Below, one piece after another: positions 48,358 to 57,995 of a DNA stretch of 64,000 nt (within the stretch, counting starts at the first letter, position 1; each line of letters opens with the position of its first letter). The stretch is taken from contig WRPI01000001.1 of NCBI GenBank assembly GCA_009773395.1, forward strand, positions 186,001-250,000, given 5' to 3'. This DNA is from Hyphomonadaceae bacterium. Its GTDB lineage: Bacteria; Pseudomonadota; Alphaproteobacteria; Caulobacterales; Aquidulcibacteraceae. Made by a program: the position numbers and the translations under genes. The notes beneath the pieces are model-generated. The model ran no database searches. It saw only the letters and a program-made list of their open reading frames with translations, and was not told the DNA's origin.

Positions 48358-48460
48358 GCTAGCGCTGCGTTTTGATGGAATCAAAACACAGCGCTAGCTT
48401 CCCTTCTTGGTCGCACTTTTGGCGCGCAAAACCGCACACACTTTTGCGCAAAGCGCTCTA
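48358..48460. repeat. Modular double-hairpin repeat B, copy 2
   Basis: Hairpin 1 (48358-48398) has arms GCTAGCGCTG and GTTTTGAT and their complements, with one mismatch. Then comes the linker TTCCCTTCTTGGTCGCAC, then hairpin 2 with GCGCAAAA/TTTTGCGC arms (48424-48450), then GCGCTCTA. The stop codon of the Fe-ADH gene (48458-48460) lies in the last bases. Confidence 0.82.
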
Positions 48461-49597
48461 AAGTGCTTTCAAAAAAATCTCGCGATAGTCATTTTCGTCA
48501 AATATAATGCAATTAGTGATGTGCGCGAAATCCAGCAATGCATATTCCACAACTTCATTACAATGCTCTGCTTTAAGCCCAATTACGGCAAGATTTGGCG
48601 GAATATTTAGTTTCTTATTGAGCGCGAAAACGGCCTCGCTAATCTGCTTGCCTGCGGCAATACCCATTGCCCTTTTAATGCGCCATAATTTGGCATTTAT
48701 GGCCTCATCAGCCTTAACTTCAATCACTTCGAGAACCCAAGGCAAAAATATTGCGTTCAAAGCGCCATGATGCAAATTAAGGCTCTTGATACGGCTGCTG
48801 GAATGGGCGAGCGCGTGACACGCACCGAGACCCTTCACAAATGCCAACGCGCCTTCGGTCGATGCCATCAACATGTGCCATCTTGCGTCGGCATTTGTAG
48901 GTTCAAAAACCGCACGATACAGCCAATCTTGGGCATAAATACGCTCTATCCCATCAAGGCCAATTGCCTCGGCGGGAGGGTTAATGGCTGGCGACAGCAC
49001 TGCTTCCAAACAATGAGTAAAGGCGTCCATGCCAGTTGCGGCAGTTAAATGTGGGGGCAAGCCAACAGTCAGGAGCGGATCACAAATTGCGATTGGCGGA
49101 ATTAAATTGGGCGAAATGAAAATTTCCTTTGTGCCGCTTTCCATAATTATCATTGCGGCAACACTAACTTCAGATCCGGTTCCCGCAGTTGTTGGAATCG
49201 CAATGATTGGCGAGACTTTGCCAATATGTTTGCCGCCGCGCTGGGCCACGCCAAAACGCGCCAATTCACCTTCATGGGTAGCCAATAATGCTGCGGCCTT
49301 GGCTATATCAATCGAGGAACCACCGCCCAAAGCAATAAAACCATCGCAATTATTGGCTTGATATATTTTGACCAATTCGAGTGTTTGCGCTTCAGTTGGA
49401 TTTGCCATTACACAATCGAAAACCACAATATTTGAACTTGCCGCTGACAAGACCTGTTCAAGCACGCCTGCGTTCTTTATGCCTTTATCGGTGACCAAAA
49501 GTGGCGAGTTTATGCCAAGCGATTTGAGTGCACGTGGCAATTGGGATATAGCGCCATTGTCAAAAATGCATTGATTCAAATAATTGATATTGGCCAT
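48458..49597 (-). CDS. Iron-containing alcohol dehydrogenase family protein
   Basis: 379 aa group III Fe-ADH. NAD-binding motif ALGGGSSIDIAKA; metal ligands in MDAFTHCLEAV, CHALAHSSSR and LHHGALNAIFLPWV. Closest in feel to 4-hydroxybutyrate dehydrogenase or maleylacetate reductase relatives, but the substrate cannot be decided. It starts 15 nt after murU and is probably the last gene of the tsaE-amgK-murU operon. Its stop codon lies at the edge of repeat B copy 2. Confidence 0.92.
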   Translation of the reverse strand: MANINYLNQCIFDNGAISQLPRALKSLGINSPLLVTDKGIKNAGVLEQVLSAASSNIVVFDCVMANPTEAQTLELVKIYQANNCDGFIALGGGSSIDIAKAAALLATHEGELARFGVAQRGGKHIGKVSPIIAIPTTAGTGSEVSVAAMIIMESGTKEIFISPNLIPPIAICDPLLTVGLPPHLTAATGMDAFTHCLEAVLSPAINPPAEAIGLDGIERIYAQDWLYRAVFEPTNADARWHMLMASTEGALAFVKGLGACHALAHSSSRIKSLNLHHGALNAIFLPWVLEVIEVKADEAINAKLWRIKRAMGIAAGKQISEAVFALNKKLNIPPNLAVIGLKAEHCNEVVEYALLDFAHITNCIIFDENDYREIFLKAL

Positions 49598-49612
49598 GGA
49601 ACTTCCTAGAGT

Positions 49613-50359
49613 TTACGCTGGTATTACCGCTTCTTCATGGGATTTAACAAAAATTTCCGCTTCATCGCGAGATTTTGGATCACCGACGTGCAGCCATGCT
49701 CCGTCTAAACGCAAGCCGAAAAGTTTCTTATTCGGTATCCATTCTTCAAACCAAATTTTCGCCAATGAGCGCTTCATAATCGGACGTGAAGCAAATAGGC
49801 TCGCCTTTGTGATTTGAATTCCAGCATATGCAAATGGTGCGGAGGCTGCATCGCCGCGATGTGCCAAATGGCTTTCATTGTCCATGAAAAAGTCACCTGC
49901 ACCATCAAAACCCATTGCCTTATCCATATCTGCCAAAAGCAATAGGCCGTCCATTTTCTTTGGATCAAACGCCGCAATAAGCCTTTTGATTGCATTGTCT
50001 TCAAGCCAAATCGCATCGGCATTGCAGGTAAGAATCATTTCATCACCCAAAAGCGGTAAGGCATTAACCAGCCCGCCTTCGGTTTCAAGCGGTTCAGCAA
50101 AAACATCTTCGCGCGAGAAAATAATTTTCGGCTTTCTATCTTTACGGCCTTCAAGATGCGCGACTAATTTTTCGGCAAAATGGAAAGTGTTCACAACCGC
50201 GATTTCCACGCCTGCTTCGGCAAGCCTATCCAATAAATGATCAATCAAAGTGCGGCCCGCGACTTCGACCAAAGCTTTGGGCCTATCATTAGTAAGCGGG
50301 CGCATACGAGTGCCGAGGCCGGCAGCAAATACCATTGCAGTTGTGGGGCGATTTGTCAT
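49613..50359 (-). CDS. murU: N-acetylmuramate alpha-1-phosphate uridylyltransferase MurU
   Basis: 248 aa sugar nucleotidyltransferase. AAGLGTRMRPLTNDRPKALVEV is the pyrophosphorylase signature; LLGDEMILTCNADAIW carries the metal-site Asp. It is coupled to amgK by a 4-nt overlap, the AmgK-MurU route that recycles peptidoglycan MurNAc straight to UDP-MurNAc and bypasses the fosfomycin-sensitive MurA step. Confidence 0.93.
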   Translation of the reverse strand: MTNRPTTAMVFAAGLGTRMRPLTNDRPKALVEVAGRTLIDHLLDRLAEAGVEIAVVNTFHFAEKLVAHLEGRKDRKPKIIFSREDVFAEPLETEGGLVNALPLLGDEMILTCNADAIWLEDNAIKRLIAAFDPKKMDGLLLLADMDKAMGFDGAGDFFMDNESHLAHRGDAASAPFAYAGIQITKASLFASRPIMKRSLAKIWFEEWIPNKKLFGLRLDGAWLHVGDPKSRDEAEIFVKSHEEAVIPA

Positions 50360-51465
50360 GCGTTCCTTAATTCTTCCAATGGCGCGTATTTTTCAATCCA
50401 TAATTTTAATTCGGTTAATTTTGAATTGCCTAGAACCGATAATAAATGGCCAATTTCGCGTGGCATGAATTCGCGATATCTGGCCTTGCCGTCGCGTTTT
50501 ATGAGCCTTGAGAAAATCCCCAAAATGCGCATAGCATTAATCGCACCTTGCATTTCGAGCTGATGATAAAATGCGCCTGCATCCATTTTGGTTTCACTTA
50601 AATAGGCATTGATGCAAGATCTTGCGGCATCATAGGAAACATCGCGGCGTGCATCGTGTAGTAACATTGCAAAATCCCAAGCTCTAAAGCCATTGACCGC
50701 GTCTTGAAAATCGAGAAGTCCAATTTTCGCAAGGCCTTCGCGCTCAGGCAGCCAAATTACATTTTCAGCGTGATAATCGCGCAAAGTGAAAGCCCGTGGG
50801 TGGGTAAGAACTTCGGCGATAATATTGTCAGTTATTTCGTGCCACTCGTCCAAAATCGCTTTTGAATATTCTTGCTTTCCCAATAATTGCGGAACCCAAT
50901 CGACAAACAAATCAGCATTAACCCTTAAGGCCAATTTATCATAAGCCAGCAGGGGCCATGAACCATTTGGGGCAGGTATCGTTTTTGGCACTTCAATTTC
51001 GTGAAGGCGCGCCAATAATTTGCCCGCTTTTTCATAGAGAAGGATTTCTTTTTGGGTGTCGGGTTGGGCTTTCAAAACTTCGGCAAATAAATTATCGCCC
51101 AAATCTTCAATAACCGCGACGCCTTCTTCAATATCGCAAGCATAAATTTGCGGGGTTGTGAAACCATGTTCGCGCAGAAAATCACCAATTGCGACAAATG
51201 CTTCGACGCGGCTTGATGCCAAACGTGAAAGCGCGTTCCAACCAAGTTCTTCGCGCTCGGCTTCATTGGCATCAATTGGGCAAGGTGGGTTTTCTGCGCC
51301 AACTGGTGCTTTCATTAGGATTGCAGTTTTGCCATTAAGTTCCAAACGCTCATAGGCGCGGGTGGACGCGTCTTCGTTTAAGATGATGCGTTTGGCGCCT
51401 GCAAACCCACTTTTGGCTATGGTTTCTTCTACGGCTTTTTCAAATGAAATGGTGCTTGATAGCAA
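50356..51465 (-). CDS. amgK: N-acetylmuramate/N-acetylglucosamine kinase AmgK
   Basis: 369 aa phosphotransferase of the aminoglycoside-kinase fold. N-terminal LNEDASTRAYERLEL is typical; the catalytic loop is LRDYHAENVIWL and the metal Asp is in LLDFQDAV. It phosphorylates MurNAc at C1 for MurU. It overlaps tsaE by 26 nt and murU by 4 nt. Confidence 0.93.
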   Translation of the reverse strand: MLSSTISFEKAVEETIAKSGFAGAKRIILNEDASTRAYERLELNGKTAILMKAPVGAENPPCPIDANEAEREELGWNALSRLASSRVEAFVAIGDFLREHGFTTPQIYACDIEEGVAVIEDLGDNLFAEVLKAQPDTQKEILLYEKAGKLLARLHEIEVPKTIPAPNGSWPLLAYDKLALRVNADLFVDWVPQLLGKQEYSKAILDEWHEITDNIIAEVLTHPRAFTLRDYHAENVIWLPEREGLAKIGLLDFQDAVNGFRAWDFAMLLHDARRDVSYDAARSCINAYLSETKMDAGAFYHQLEMQGAINAMRILGIFSRLIKRDGKARYREFMPREIGHLLSVLGNSKLTELKLWIEKYAPLEELRNA

Positions 51466-51922
51466 TTAGGCGTTCCTTCCACGGATTTTGTGCGCCCTCA
51501 TAGCCAATTGCGCGCAAAACCGCCATACGGCCTGCTGCGTCTTGTTCTAAGTGGATTTCCAAGCGCTTTGCTGGCAAATATTCGCCAGCGTTTTCGGGCC
51601 ATTCGCAAAGCGTAACGCCAACACCTATTTCTTCCCATCCAAGCTCCCAAACTTCATCGGGTGATTTCAAGCGATAAAGGTCAAAATGGTAAATTTGAAA
51701 ATTTGGCGCATCATAAGTTTGTAGCAGTGTAAAGGTTGGGCTTGGCACTTCGGTTGGCGGTCCAAGCAGGTCTTGAATAAGGCCACGTGCAAAAGTGGTT
51801 TTGCCAGCACCTAGATCGCCGTAGAGCGCGATGAAGTCACCTGCCTGCGCCAGTTGCCCGACAATTTTGGCAAATCGAACCGTATCATTTTCGTTTTCAA
51901 GTTGCACGTGGGATATATTCAT
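51440..51922 (-). CDS. tsaE: tRNA threonylcarbamoyladenosine biosynthesis ATPase TsaE
   Basis: 160 aa. P-loop ATPase of the TsaB-TsaD-TsaE complex making t6A37. Walker A is GDLGAGKTTFARGL; VPSPTFTLLQTY and YHFDLYRL follow as in the family. First gene of tsaE-amgK-murU-Fe-ADH, divergent from the SIMPL lipoprotein gene. Confidence 0.96.
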   Translation of the reverse strand: MNISHVQLENENDTVRFAKIVGQLAQAGDFIALYGDLGAGKTTFARGLIQDLLGPPTEVPSPTFTLLQTYDAPNFQIYHFDLYRLKSPDEVWELGWEEIGVGVTLCEWPENAGEYLPAKRLEIHLEQDAAGRMAVLRAIGYEGAQNPWKERLIAIKHHFI

Positions 51923-51966
51923 TGTAGCTACTTACTATCAAATTTACGGCTTTTGAAGGAATGCCA

Positions 51967-52737
51967 ATGAAAAAAATGATAGCGATTTTACCACTGGCTG
52001 TCTTGCTTAGCTCATGTGACAAGCCCACCATTAATGGGCTTATGCCAATTCGCGGCACTATTGTTACAATTGCTGTAAATGGAACCGCTAAAATGACACC
52101 TGACATTGCTGAAGTTACAGGCGGCATTGAAGGCAAGGGTGTAACTGCCAAAGAAGCTTTAGACAAGCAAGCAACAAAAATGAGCGCTATTATCGCAAGT
52201 CTTCGCGCATTAGGGATTGCTGCCAATGACATTACGACCCAACAAGTGAATTTGAACCCTAACTATAGTTGGACACAAAAAGGTGGACAGAGAATCGTTG
52301 GCTATCAAGTAAATAATATTATCAAAGTAAAAATTCGTGATACCAATAAAGTTTCACAAGTGCTTGATGCAATGGTCGGTGACGGGTCAAACCGCATTGA
52401 CGGCGTCGAATTCAAAACCGAAAACAAGGACGCACCAGCACAATTAGCGCGTGCTGACGCTATGACCAAAGCAGCCGCACGGGCAGATGCTTATGCAACC
52501 GCAGCTGGTTTGAGGGTTCACAAAATTATTTCAATTCAAGAAAGCGGAACATCGCTCAGCAATCCAGGAGCGCCCACTGAATATCTGTGGCAGCAATTGC
52601 CTCCTCCTCCACCTATGTTCGAACGTAAAACTACCATGGCATACGATTCAAGCGCTGCAACAGCCGCACCTTCAATACCTGGCGGTGCAATTGAATCCGA
52701 GGTTCATTTACAAATTAGCTATGAGTTGCGCAAATAA
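51967..52737 (+). CDS. SIMPL (DUF541) domain lipoprotein
   Basis: 256 aa. Lipoprotein signal with lipobox LLSSC (Cys about residue 16). The mature part has the SIMPL pattern: VNGTAKMTPDIAEVTGGIE, ATKMSAIIASLRALGIAANDITTQ, YQVNNIIKVKIRDTNKV and a C-terminal strand EVHLQISYEL. Function of such periplasmic proteins is poorly known; stress resistance has been suggested for some. The ATG at 51967 is six bases after AAGGA. Confidence 0.9.
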   Translation: MKKMIAILPLAVLLSSCDKPTINGLMPIRGTIVTIAVNGTAKMTPDIAEVTGGIEGKGVTAKEALDKQATKMSAIIASLRALGIAANDITTQQVNLNPNYSWTQKGGQRIVGYQVNNIIKVKIRDTNKVSQVLDAMVGDGSNRIDGVEFKTENKDAPAQLARADAMTKAAARADAYATAAGLRVHKIISIQESGTSLSNPGAPTEYLWQQLPPPPPMFERKTTMAYDSSAATAAPSIPGGAIESEVHLQISYELRK

Positions 52738-52857
52738 TCACAATATTGCGGTTGCAATCACTTAAAGATTTCTTTATATGTTTATGTGATTTCACCGCTT
52801 GTGAGCTTGTCTAAAACTAAGCGGACAATTTTTTACACTCATTAAACGGAACAAAAA

Positions 52858-54249
52858 ATGACTGATTATATCGTGGCCGACATTGGCCTTGCCGAATATG
52901 GCCGCAAAGAAATTAATATTGCTGAAGGCGAAATGCCGGGCCTTATGGCCACTCGCGAAGAATACGGTGCAAAGCAGCCATTAAAAGGCGCACGGATTGC
53001 TGGCTCATTGCACATGACAATTCAAACCGCAGTTTTGATTGAAACATTGCAAGCATTGGGCGCTGATGTTCGTTGGGCTTCATGCAATATCTTCTCAACC
53101 CAAGACCATGCTGCGGCAGCAATTGCTGCCACTGGCACACCAGTTTTTGCAACTAAAGGTGAAACTTTGGAAGAATATTGGGACTATGCCCATAAGATTT
53201 TTGAATGGGCCGACGGTGGCTATCCAAATCTAATTTTGGACGATGGCGGCGATGCAACTTTGCTTTGTGTACTCGGGCCAAAAGCCGAAAAAGACGCCAG
53301 CATTTTGAATAACCCACAAAATGAAGAAGAAGAAGCACTTTACAAAGTTATGAAGCGTTATTTGAAAGAAAAACCAGGTTTCTATTCGGCAATTCGTGAC
53401 AGCATTACAGGCGTGTCCGAAGAAACCACAACTGGTGTGCATCGTTTGTATCAAATGGCGACCAAAGGTGAATTGCCGTTCCCTGCGATTAATGTGAACG
53501 ACAGTGTGACCAAATCGAAATTTGACAATCTTTATGGTTGCCGTGAAAGCTTGGTTGACGCAATTCGCCGCGCAACCGATGTAATGTTGGCCGGCAAAGT
53601 TGCGGTTGTGCTTGGTTATGGCGATGTTGGCAAAGGTTCTGCGGCTTCGCTTCGCAATGGCGGCGCCCGGGTTATTGTTACCGAAGTTGACCCAATTTGC
53701 GCTTTGCAAGCTGCGATGGAAGGTTATGAAGTCCGCACTATGGACGATGTTGCCAAAGTTGGCGATATTTTCGTAACTGCGACTGGCAATAAAGACGTGC
53801 TCCGTCTCGAGCATATGCGCGAAATGAAGCACAATGCAATTGTTTGTAATATCGGCCATTTCGATAGTGAAATCCAAATTGCGGCGTTAAAAAACTTCGT
53901 ATGGGACGAAATCAAACCCCAAGTTCACCACGTCGAATTCCCAGACGCCAAGAAAATTATCATTTTATCTGAAGGTCGTTTGGTGAACCTTGGTAATGCC
54001 ACTGGTCACCCTTCATTTGTGATGTCAGCGTCATTCACCAACCAGACTTTGGCGCAAATTGAACTTTGGACTAATAATAAAGCCTATGAGCATCAAGTTT
54101 ACACTTTGCCAAAACATTTGGACGAAAAAGTTGCGCTTCTGCATTTGGCTAAATTGGGTGCGAATTTGACAGTGCTTTCACAAGAACAAGCCGATTATAT
54201 CAATGTTCCAGTGAACGGTCCATTTAAGCCAGATCATTACAGATACTAA
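52858..54249 (+). CDS. ahcY: Adenosylhomocysteinase
   Basis: 463 aa. NAD-dependent hydrolysis of S-adenosylhomocysteine to adenosine and homocysteine. [15 protein letters not shown], the NAD site [13 protein letters not shown] and C-terminal KPDHYRY are signatures. It includes the internal insertion typical of bacterial enzymes. No SAH riboswitch consensus is visible in the 120 nt upstream. A terminator follows. Confidence 0.98.
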   Translation: MTDYIVADIGLAEYGRKEINIAEGEMPGLMATREEYGAKQPLKGARIAGSLHMTIQTAVLIETLQALGADVRWASCNIFSTQDHAAAAIAATGTPVFATKGETLEEYWDYAHKIFEWADGGYPNLILDDGGDATLLCVLGPKAEKDASILNNPQNEEEEALYKVMKRYLKEKPGFYSAIRDSITGVSEETTTGVHRLYQMATKGELPFPAINVNDSVTKSKFDNLYGCRESLVDAIRRATDVMLAGKVAVVLGYGDVGKGSAASLRNGGARVIVTEVDPICALQAAMEGYEVRTMDDVAKVGDIFVTATGNKDVLRLEHMREMKHNAIVCNIGHFDSEIQIAALKNFVWDEIKPQVHHVEFPDAKKIIILSEGRLVNLGNATGHPSFVMSASFTNQTLAQIELWTNNKAYEHQVYTLPKHLDEKVALLHLAKLGANLTVLSQEQADYINVPVNGPFKPDHYRY

Positions 54250-54276
54250 AACTCTTAAAATTTGTGTGAATTTAGA

Positions 54277-54302
54277 AGCGGCGCGAATGTGCCGCTTTTT
54301 CT
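54277..54302 (+). terminator. ahcY Rho-independent terminator
   Basis: Stem AGCGGC/GCCGCT with an 8-nt loop, followed by TTTTTC, 28 nt after the ahcY stop. Confidence 0.85.
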
Positions 54303-54381
54303 TTGGCCTATTAACCCGTTCGCTGCGGAAATATGATTAAATGTTTTGATAGATTTTGAAAATCAGATTTAGACTTAGAAT

Positions 54382-56715
54382 ATGCAGAATTTGAACCAAT
54401 ACTTACCGGCTGCACAGAGCTTTATTTCAAATAATGCGCTGCCAGTTGCTATGTTTATATTTTTGCTTGGTCTTATCTTTATTTTTGCCGCCTTAGGATT
54501 AAGTCGAAAGAATAAATCCTCGCCGAAAATCGAACTTCAAGAGGAAGCTGAAGTCAGTAATAATGTCGCGAATTTAATGGCGTTGAACAATTCAGGCGCA
54601 ATTTTTCTTTTGTGGCCCGAGGGTGATGATGCGCAAGACGAAATTGGCAATCCGAAATTTGTTGGCGACAAAAGAACTTTTGAAATCGCATGTAAAAAGC
54701 TTGAATTGGGCGGTGCAGCCAACCCGACTAATTTGCTTTTGTCACTTTGTGAAAAATCTGAAGATTTCAAAATCGGCCTCGAAATGCTTCGTGCTACTGG
54801 CGCGGCATTCGCTAAAATTGTGCGCGGTTTAGAAATTGTTGGAAGGCCGATTGGAATTCGCTTATGCATCATTATTCGCCCGATTTCCGCCGCTGCTTAT
54901 GATGGGCAAATGTTGGGTTTTCCGATTTGGAAATTGGATCATACGGGCAGTTTGATTTGGGGTAATGAAGCGTTTTTGAGAGCTGTCGAAATGCCAAATC
55001 TTGAAACTGCCATTGCTGAAAATGCCCGCCTAGATGCAAAAGCGCAAAGCGACGGCCATTTGGCAGTTAAAGGCCAAAGCCTTTCCGACACTAGGGCCAT
55101 TAGTTTCGGTGGCCAAAGACGCATTGTCAGGGTTAGTTTGGCACCTGCCAATGACGGTGCAATTGGCGCGGCGATTGATGTTAGTGATGAGGTTCAAGCC
55201 AAGGAAATTGCCAAACGCGAAGCACTTGCCCATGTTGAAACCCTCAATCACCTAAATGACGCGGTCGTTGTTTTCGATGCCAATCGGCGCTTACGCACTT
55301 ATAATAGTGCTTTTGCACAATTATGGGACATTGAAGAAACTTGGCTTGATGATGCTCCAAGTCATGAGCATTTTCTCGATAGGTTGCGCGAAAAATCAAA
55401 GCTACCGCACCAATCAGATTTTCAAGGCTTCAAAAATCGCGAAATCGCGCATTATCAAGAAGCAAGCAATATTCCCGACGAAACTTGGACCTTGCCTGAC
55501 GGTAGAATTATGCGGGTTATGCGGCAAAGGCAACCGACAGGTGGGCTATTGCTCTTGTTTGAGGATATATCGGATAAATCACTGCTTCAGGCACAATATA
55601 AAACCCAAATTGAAGTAAGTAGCGCGACACTTGATAAATTAACCGAAGGGGTGGCGGTTTTTTCGGGCGATGGAAAACTCACATTGGCCAATCGCGCATT
55701 TTTCGAAATATGGTCGCTTGATACTGGCTTCATGGATAGAAGTCCCGATTTTTCAGCGTTTAATGAACTGAGCATCGACCAATATAAAGACGAAGAATTT
55801 TGGCATGATTTGGGCGGGCGAATTTGCGACCCTTCGCCTGAAGCTCGCCAAGAAACTCAAGGGCAAATTAGGCTTAAAAATGACAATATAATAACTTGGC
55901 TAACCAGGCCTTTGCCAGATGGGGCGACTTTGGTGGCATTTGGCGATGTTACGGCTCATCACCGCATGGAAAGCGTGTTGCGCGAAAAAGCCGAAGCCCT
56001 AGGCGAAGCCGACAAATTAAAAACCACTTTTCTTGAAATTGTTAGCTATCAATTACGAACGCCTTTGAACACTATTTCGGGATATTCTGAACTTTTGGAT
56101 GCTGGTTTGGGTGGCGCGCTTACTGCAACGCAACATGACTATATTGGCGCTATTAAAACGGCGTCCGAACAGTTGGAAAAAATGGTCGGTGATCTCCTAG
56201 ATTTGGCGGTGATTGAGGCCGGCCAAGCGCCTTTGGTGTTGGGTGATGTAAATTTGCACGACGTTATGGAACAGGCAGTTGATACCGCAAAAACAAAGCT
56301 AACCGACAGCCAAGTAAATATACTGGTCGAATGTCATGATGATGTTGGCTTAATCCGCGCCGACGACAAGCGGATTAAACAAATTATGGCCAATTTATTG
56401 AATAATGCCTTACGCAATACTCGTGCCGGCCAGAGCATTAAATTGGCCGCCAAAAGGTTTGATGACACTATAAGACTTAGTGTCACAAGCCCTAAAAATG
56501 AAGACGGCGCAACAAATCAAAAAATTGATTTTGACGCTTTTTCCGAAGGCTCACGCGCTGGCGGAATGGGATTGGTTTTGGTCAATAAGTTTGTTGCGCT
56601 CCACGGGGGCTGGGTATCAATGGATTCGCGCGACATGCAATATGCGACAATTATTTGTCACTTGCCCGTTACCGCCAAACCAACAAATGCCGCACCAGAA
56701 TTGGAATTGGTTTGA
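54382..56715 (+). CDS. divL: DivL-type PAS histidine-kinase-like protein (Tyr in place of His)
   Basis: 777 aa. One N-terminal TM helix (about residues 20-40), PAS-like domains (about 175-290, 290-395, 410-525), a HisKA-like dimerisation domain and a C-terminal ATPase-like domain. The H box reads VSYQLRTPLN with Tyr556 where kinases have His, as in Caulobacter DivL (769 aa, Tyr550). The ATPase domain keeps an N-box-like NLLNNALR but has SPKNEDG instead of a DxGxG G1 box. Length, layout and proximity to tsaE and ahcY support DivL, which modulates CckA and so CtrA. Its own kinase activity is doubtful. Confidence 0.88.
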   Translation: MQNLNQYLPAAQSFISNNALPVAMFIFLLGLIFIFAALGLSRKNKSSPKIELQEEAEVSNNVANLMALNNSGAIFLLWPEGDDAQDEIGNPKFVGDKRTFEIACKKLELGGAANPTNLLLSLCEKSEDFKIGLEMLRATGAAFAKIVRGLEIVGRPIGIRLCIIIRPISAAAYDGQMLGFPIWKLDHTGSLIWGNEAFLRAVEMPNLETAIAENARLDAKAQSDGHLAVKGQSLSDTRAISFGGQRRIVRVSLAPANDGAIGAAIDVSDEVQAKEIAKREALAHVETLNHLNDAVVVFDANRRLRTYNSAFAQLWDIEETWLDDAPSHEHFLDRLREKSKLPHQSDFQGFKNREIAHYQEASNIPDETWTLPDGRIMRVMRQRQPTGGLLLLFEDISDKSLLQAQYKTQIEVSSATLDKLTEGVAVFSGDGKLTLANRAFFEIWSLDTGFMDRSPDFSAFNELSIDQYKDEEFWHDLGGRICDPSPEARQETQGQIRLKNDNIITWLTRPLPDGATLVAFGDVTAHHRMESVLREKAEALGEADKLKTTFLEIVSYQLRTPLNTISGYSELLDAGLGGALTATQHDYIGAIKTASEQLEKMVGDLLDLAVIEAGQAPLVLGDVNLHDVMEQAVDTAKTKLTDSQVNILVECHDDVGLIRADDKRIKQIMANLLNNALRNTRAGQSIKLAAKRFDDTIRLSVTSPKNEDGATNQKIDFDAFSEGSRAGGMGLVLVNKFVALHGGWVSMDSRDMQYATIICHLPVTAKPTNAAPELELV

Positions 56716-56789
56716 GATTAAACTTTAATTTCTTGTGGTTTTATTTGCCTGTGTTAAATTCTTGAGATGACACTTTTGAAAGCGATATT

Positions 56790-57983
56790 ATGTATTTGAG
56801 GCGACCAAAATTTGGATTATTTTCGATAACTCTGTTGCTTTGCTTTTGGCCAATCCTAGCAATCGCCCAGGGCATTCCGCACAAACCAACCATAAGCCAA
56901 CATCGCGCGCCACCACCACCTGCACCTACGCCGACAGTTCCGCCCATTTCGTCGCCGCGAATAATTGTGCCGCATATAGTAACGCCGCCAAATTTTTCAA
57001 ATCCGCAGCCAACGCAACCGCCCCGAGCGCCCGCAGCACCTGCATATCAAACCCAAAATCCGATTTGGCAACCTTTCACACGTCCCCATGCCAATACTAT
57101 TGAGCAGCCGCAATATGCCATTTCTTGCTATTGGCCCTATATCTCAGTAGCGTGGCCACAAGAATTTGTTGCAAGCAATGAAGCCATTAATAATTTTACA
57201 AAACGAGTTGAGGGTTTGCGCGAGCAGGGGCAGTTTAATAATTCAAATCAAACTGACCTTTCAACTTCATTTAGAGATATGGTTGAGAAGCTAAAATCTG
57301 ACCTATCGAGCACCCCCGACAGTCCAATTGATTTTGAGCAGATTGCGACCTTTGAAAGTGCATTTTTTTCTAGCCTAAATCAATGCGCGACTTCGCTTGA
57401 ATTGAGTGCAGATTTAGTCGCGACATTGGAAGCACCTTTGACCAATTATTATTCCAAAGCGCCGCAAATATATGAACCGATTTTCCAGACAATAGCCAGT
57501 GCAAGGTTTAATCGTGAAAATTTTGGCCAATATCAAAATCTCATAGGCGCGATTTCTTCAACCCCAAAATTAAATGCGGCAGTGGAAAACTCTGAAGCGA
57601 AAGTAAGCTTTCAGCGCGCAAAATCCAATCTAGAAATTGCCCGCGCTCAATATTTGGGCAATTATTTCACTAATGAAATCGACCGCCAACCAAAATGCAT
57701 TGTTGCAGATGGGCCGATGCAAATCTATCGGTCCTTCAATGTTGAAAGAGCCTATCCTGCACGTGCTATTGAACGCGAGAAAAGCGGTCGTGTTTCTTTG
57801 CTACTAAGAATTGACGAACACGGCGATGTAATATCAGCTCAATTTACCCAAATATCGGACGAAATTTTCAGAAGTGAGCAAATATTAAATATCGCGCGCC
57901 AGATGAAATTCTATCCCAAAATCACAAACTGTCTAACGGAAGCGTTCGACTACAATATGACAGTCTCCTTTTTCTTAGATTAG
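56790..57983 (+). CDS. Secreted Pro-rich protein with TonB C-terminal-like domain
   Basis: 397 aa. Signal peptide or anchor (about residues 9-27) ending in AIAQ, then a Pro-rich linker (about 30-105), a helical middle region of unknown type (about 110-295), and a C-terminal domain (about 305-397) with VERAYPARAIEREKSGRVSLLLRID and NIARQMKFYP, the pattern of TonB C-terminal domains. It is not a classical TonB since exbBD are absent and the middle is long. Function unknown. It follows divL after 74 nt. Confidence 0.78.
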   Translation: MYLRRPKFGLFSITLLLCFWPILAIAQGIPHKPTISQHRAPPPPAPTPTVPPISSPRIIVPHIVTPPNFSNPQPTQPPRAPAAPAYQTQNPIWQPFTRPHANTIEQPQYAISCYWPYISVAWPQEFVASNEAINNFTKRVEGLREQGQFNNSNQTDLSTSFRDMVEKLKSDLSSTPDSPIDFEQIATFESAFFSSLNQCATSLELSADLVATLEAPLTNYYSKAPQIYEPIFQTIASARFNRENFGQYQNLIGAISSTPKLNAAVENSEAKVSFQRAKSNLEIARAQYLGNYFTNEIDRQPKCIVADGPMQIYRSFNVERAYPARAIEREKSGRVSLLLRIDEHGDVISAQFTQISDEIFRSEQILNIARQMKFYPKITNCLTEAFDYNMTVSFFLD

Positions 57984-57995
57984 TGGTGAAACAAA

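Noticed and set aside
52738-52857. SAH riboswitch before ahcY
   Set aside because: The conserved SAH riboswitch core is not visible in the AT-rich leader.
53230-53877. 215-codon minus-strand frame inside ahcY
   Set aside because: Fully antisense to a highly conserved housekeeping gene, with low-complexity composition and no plausible start signal.
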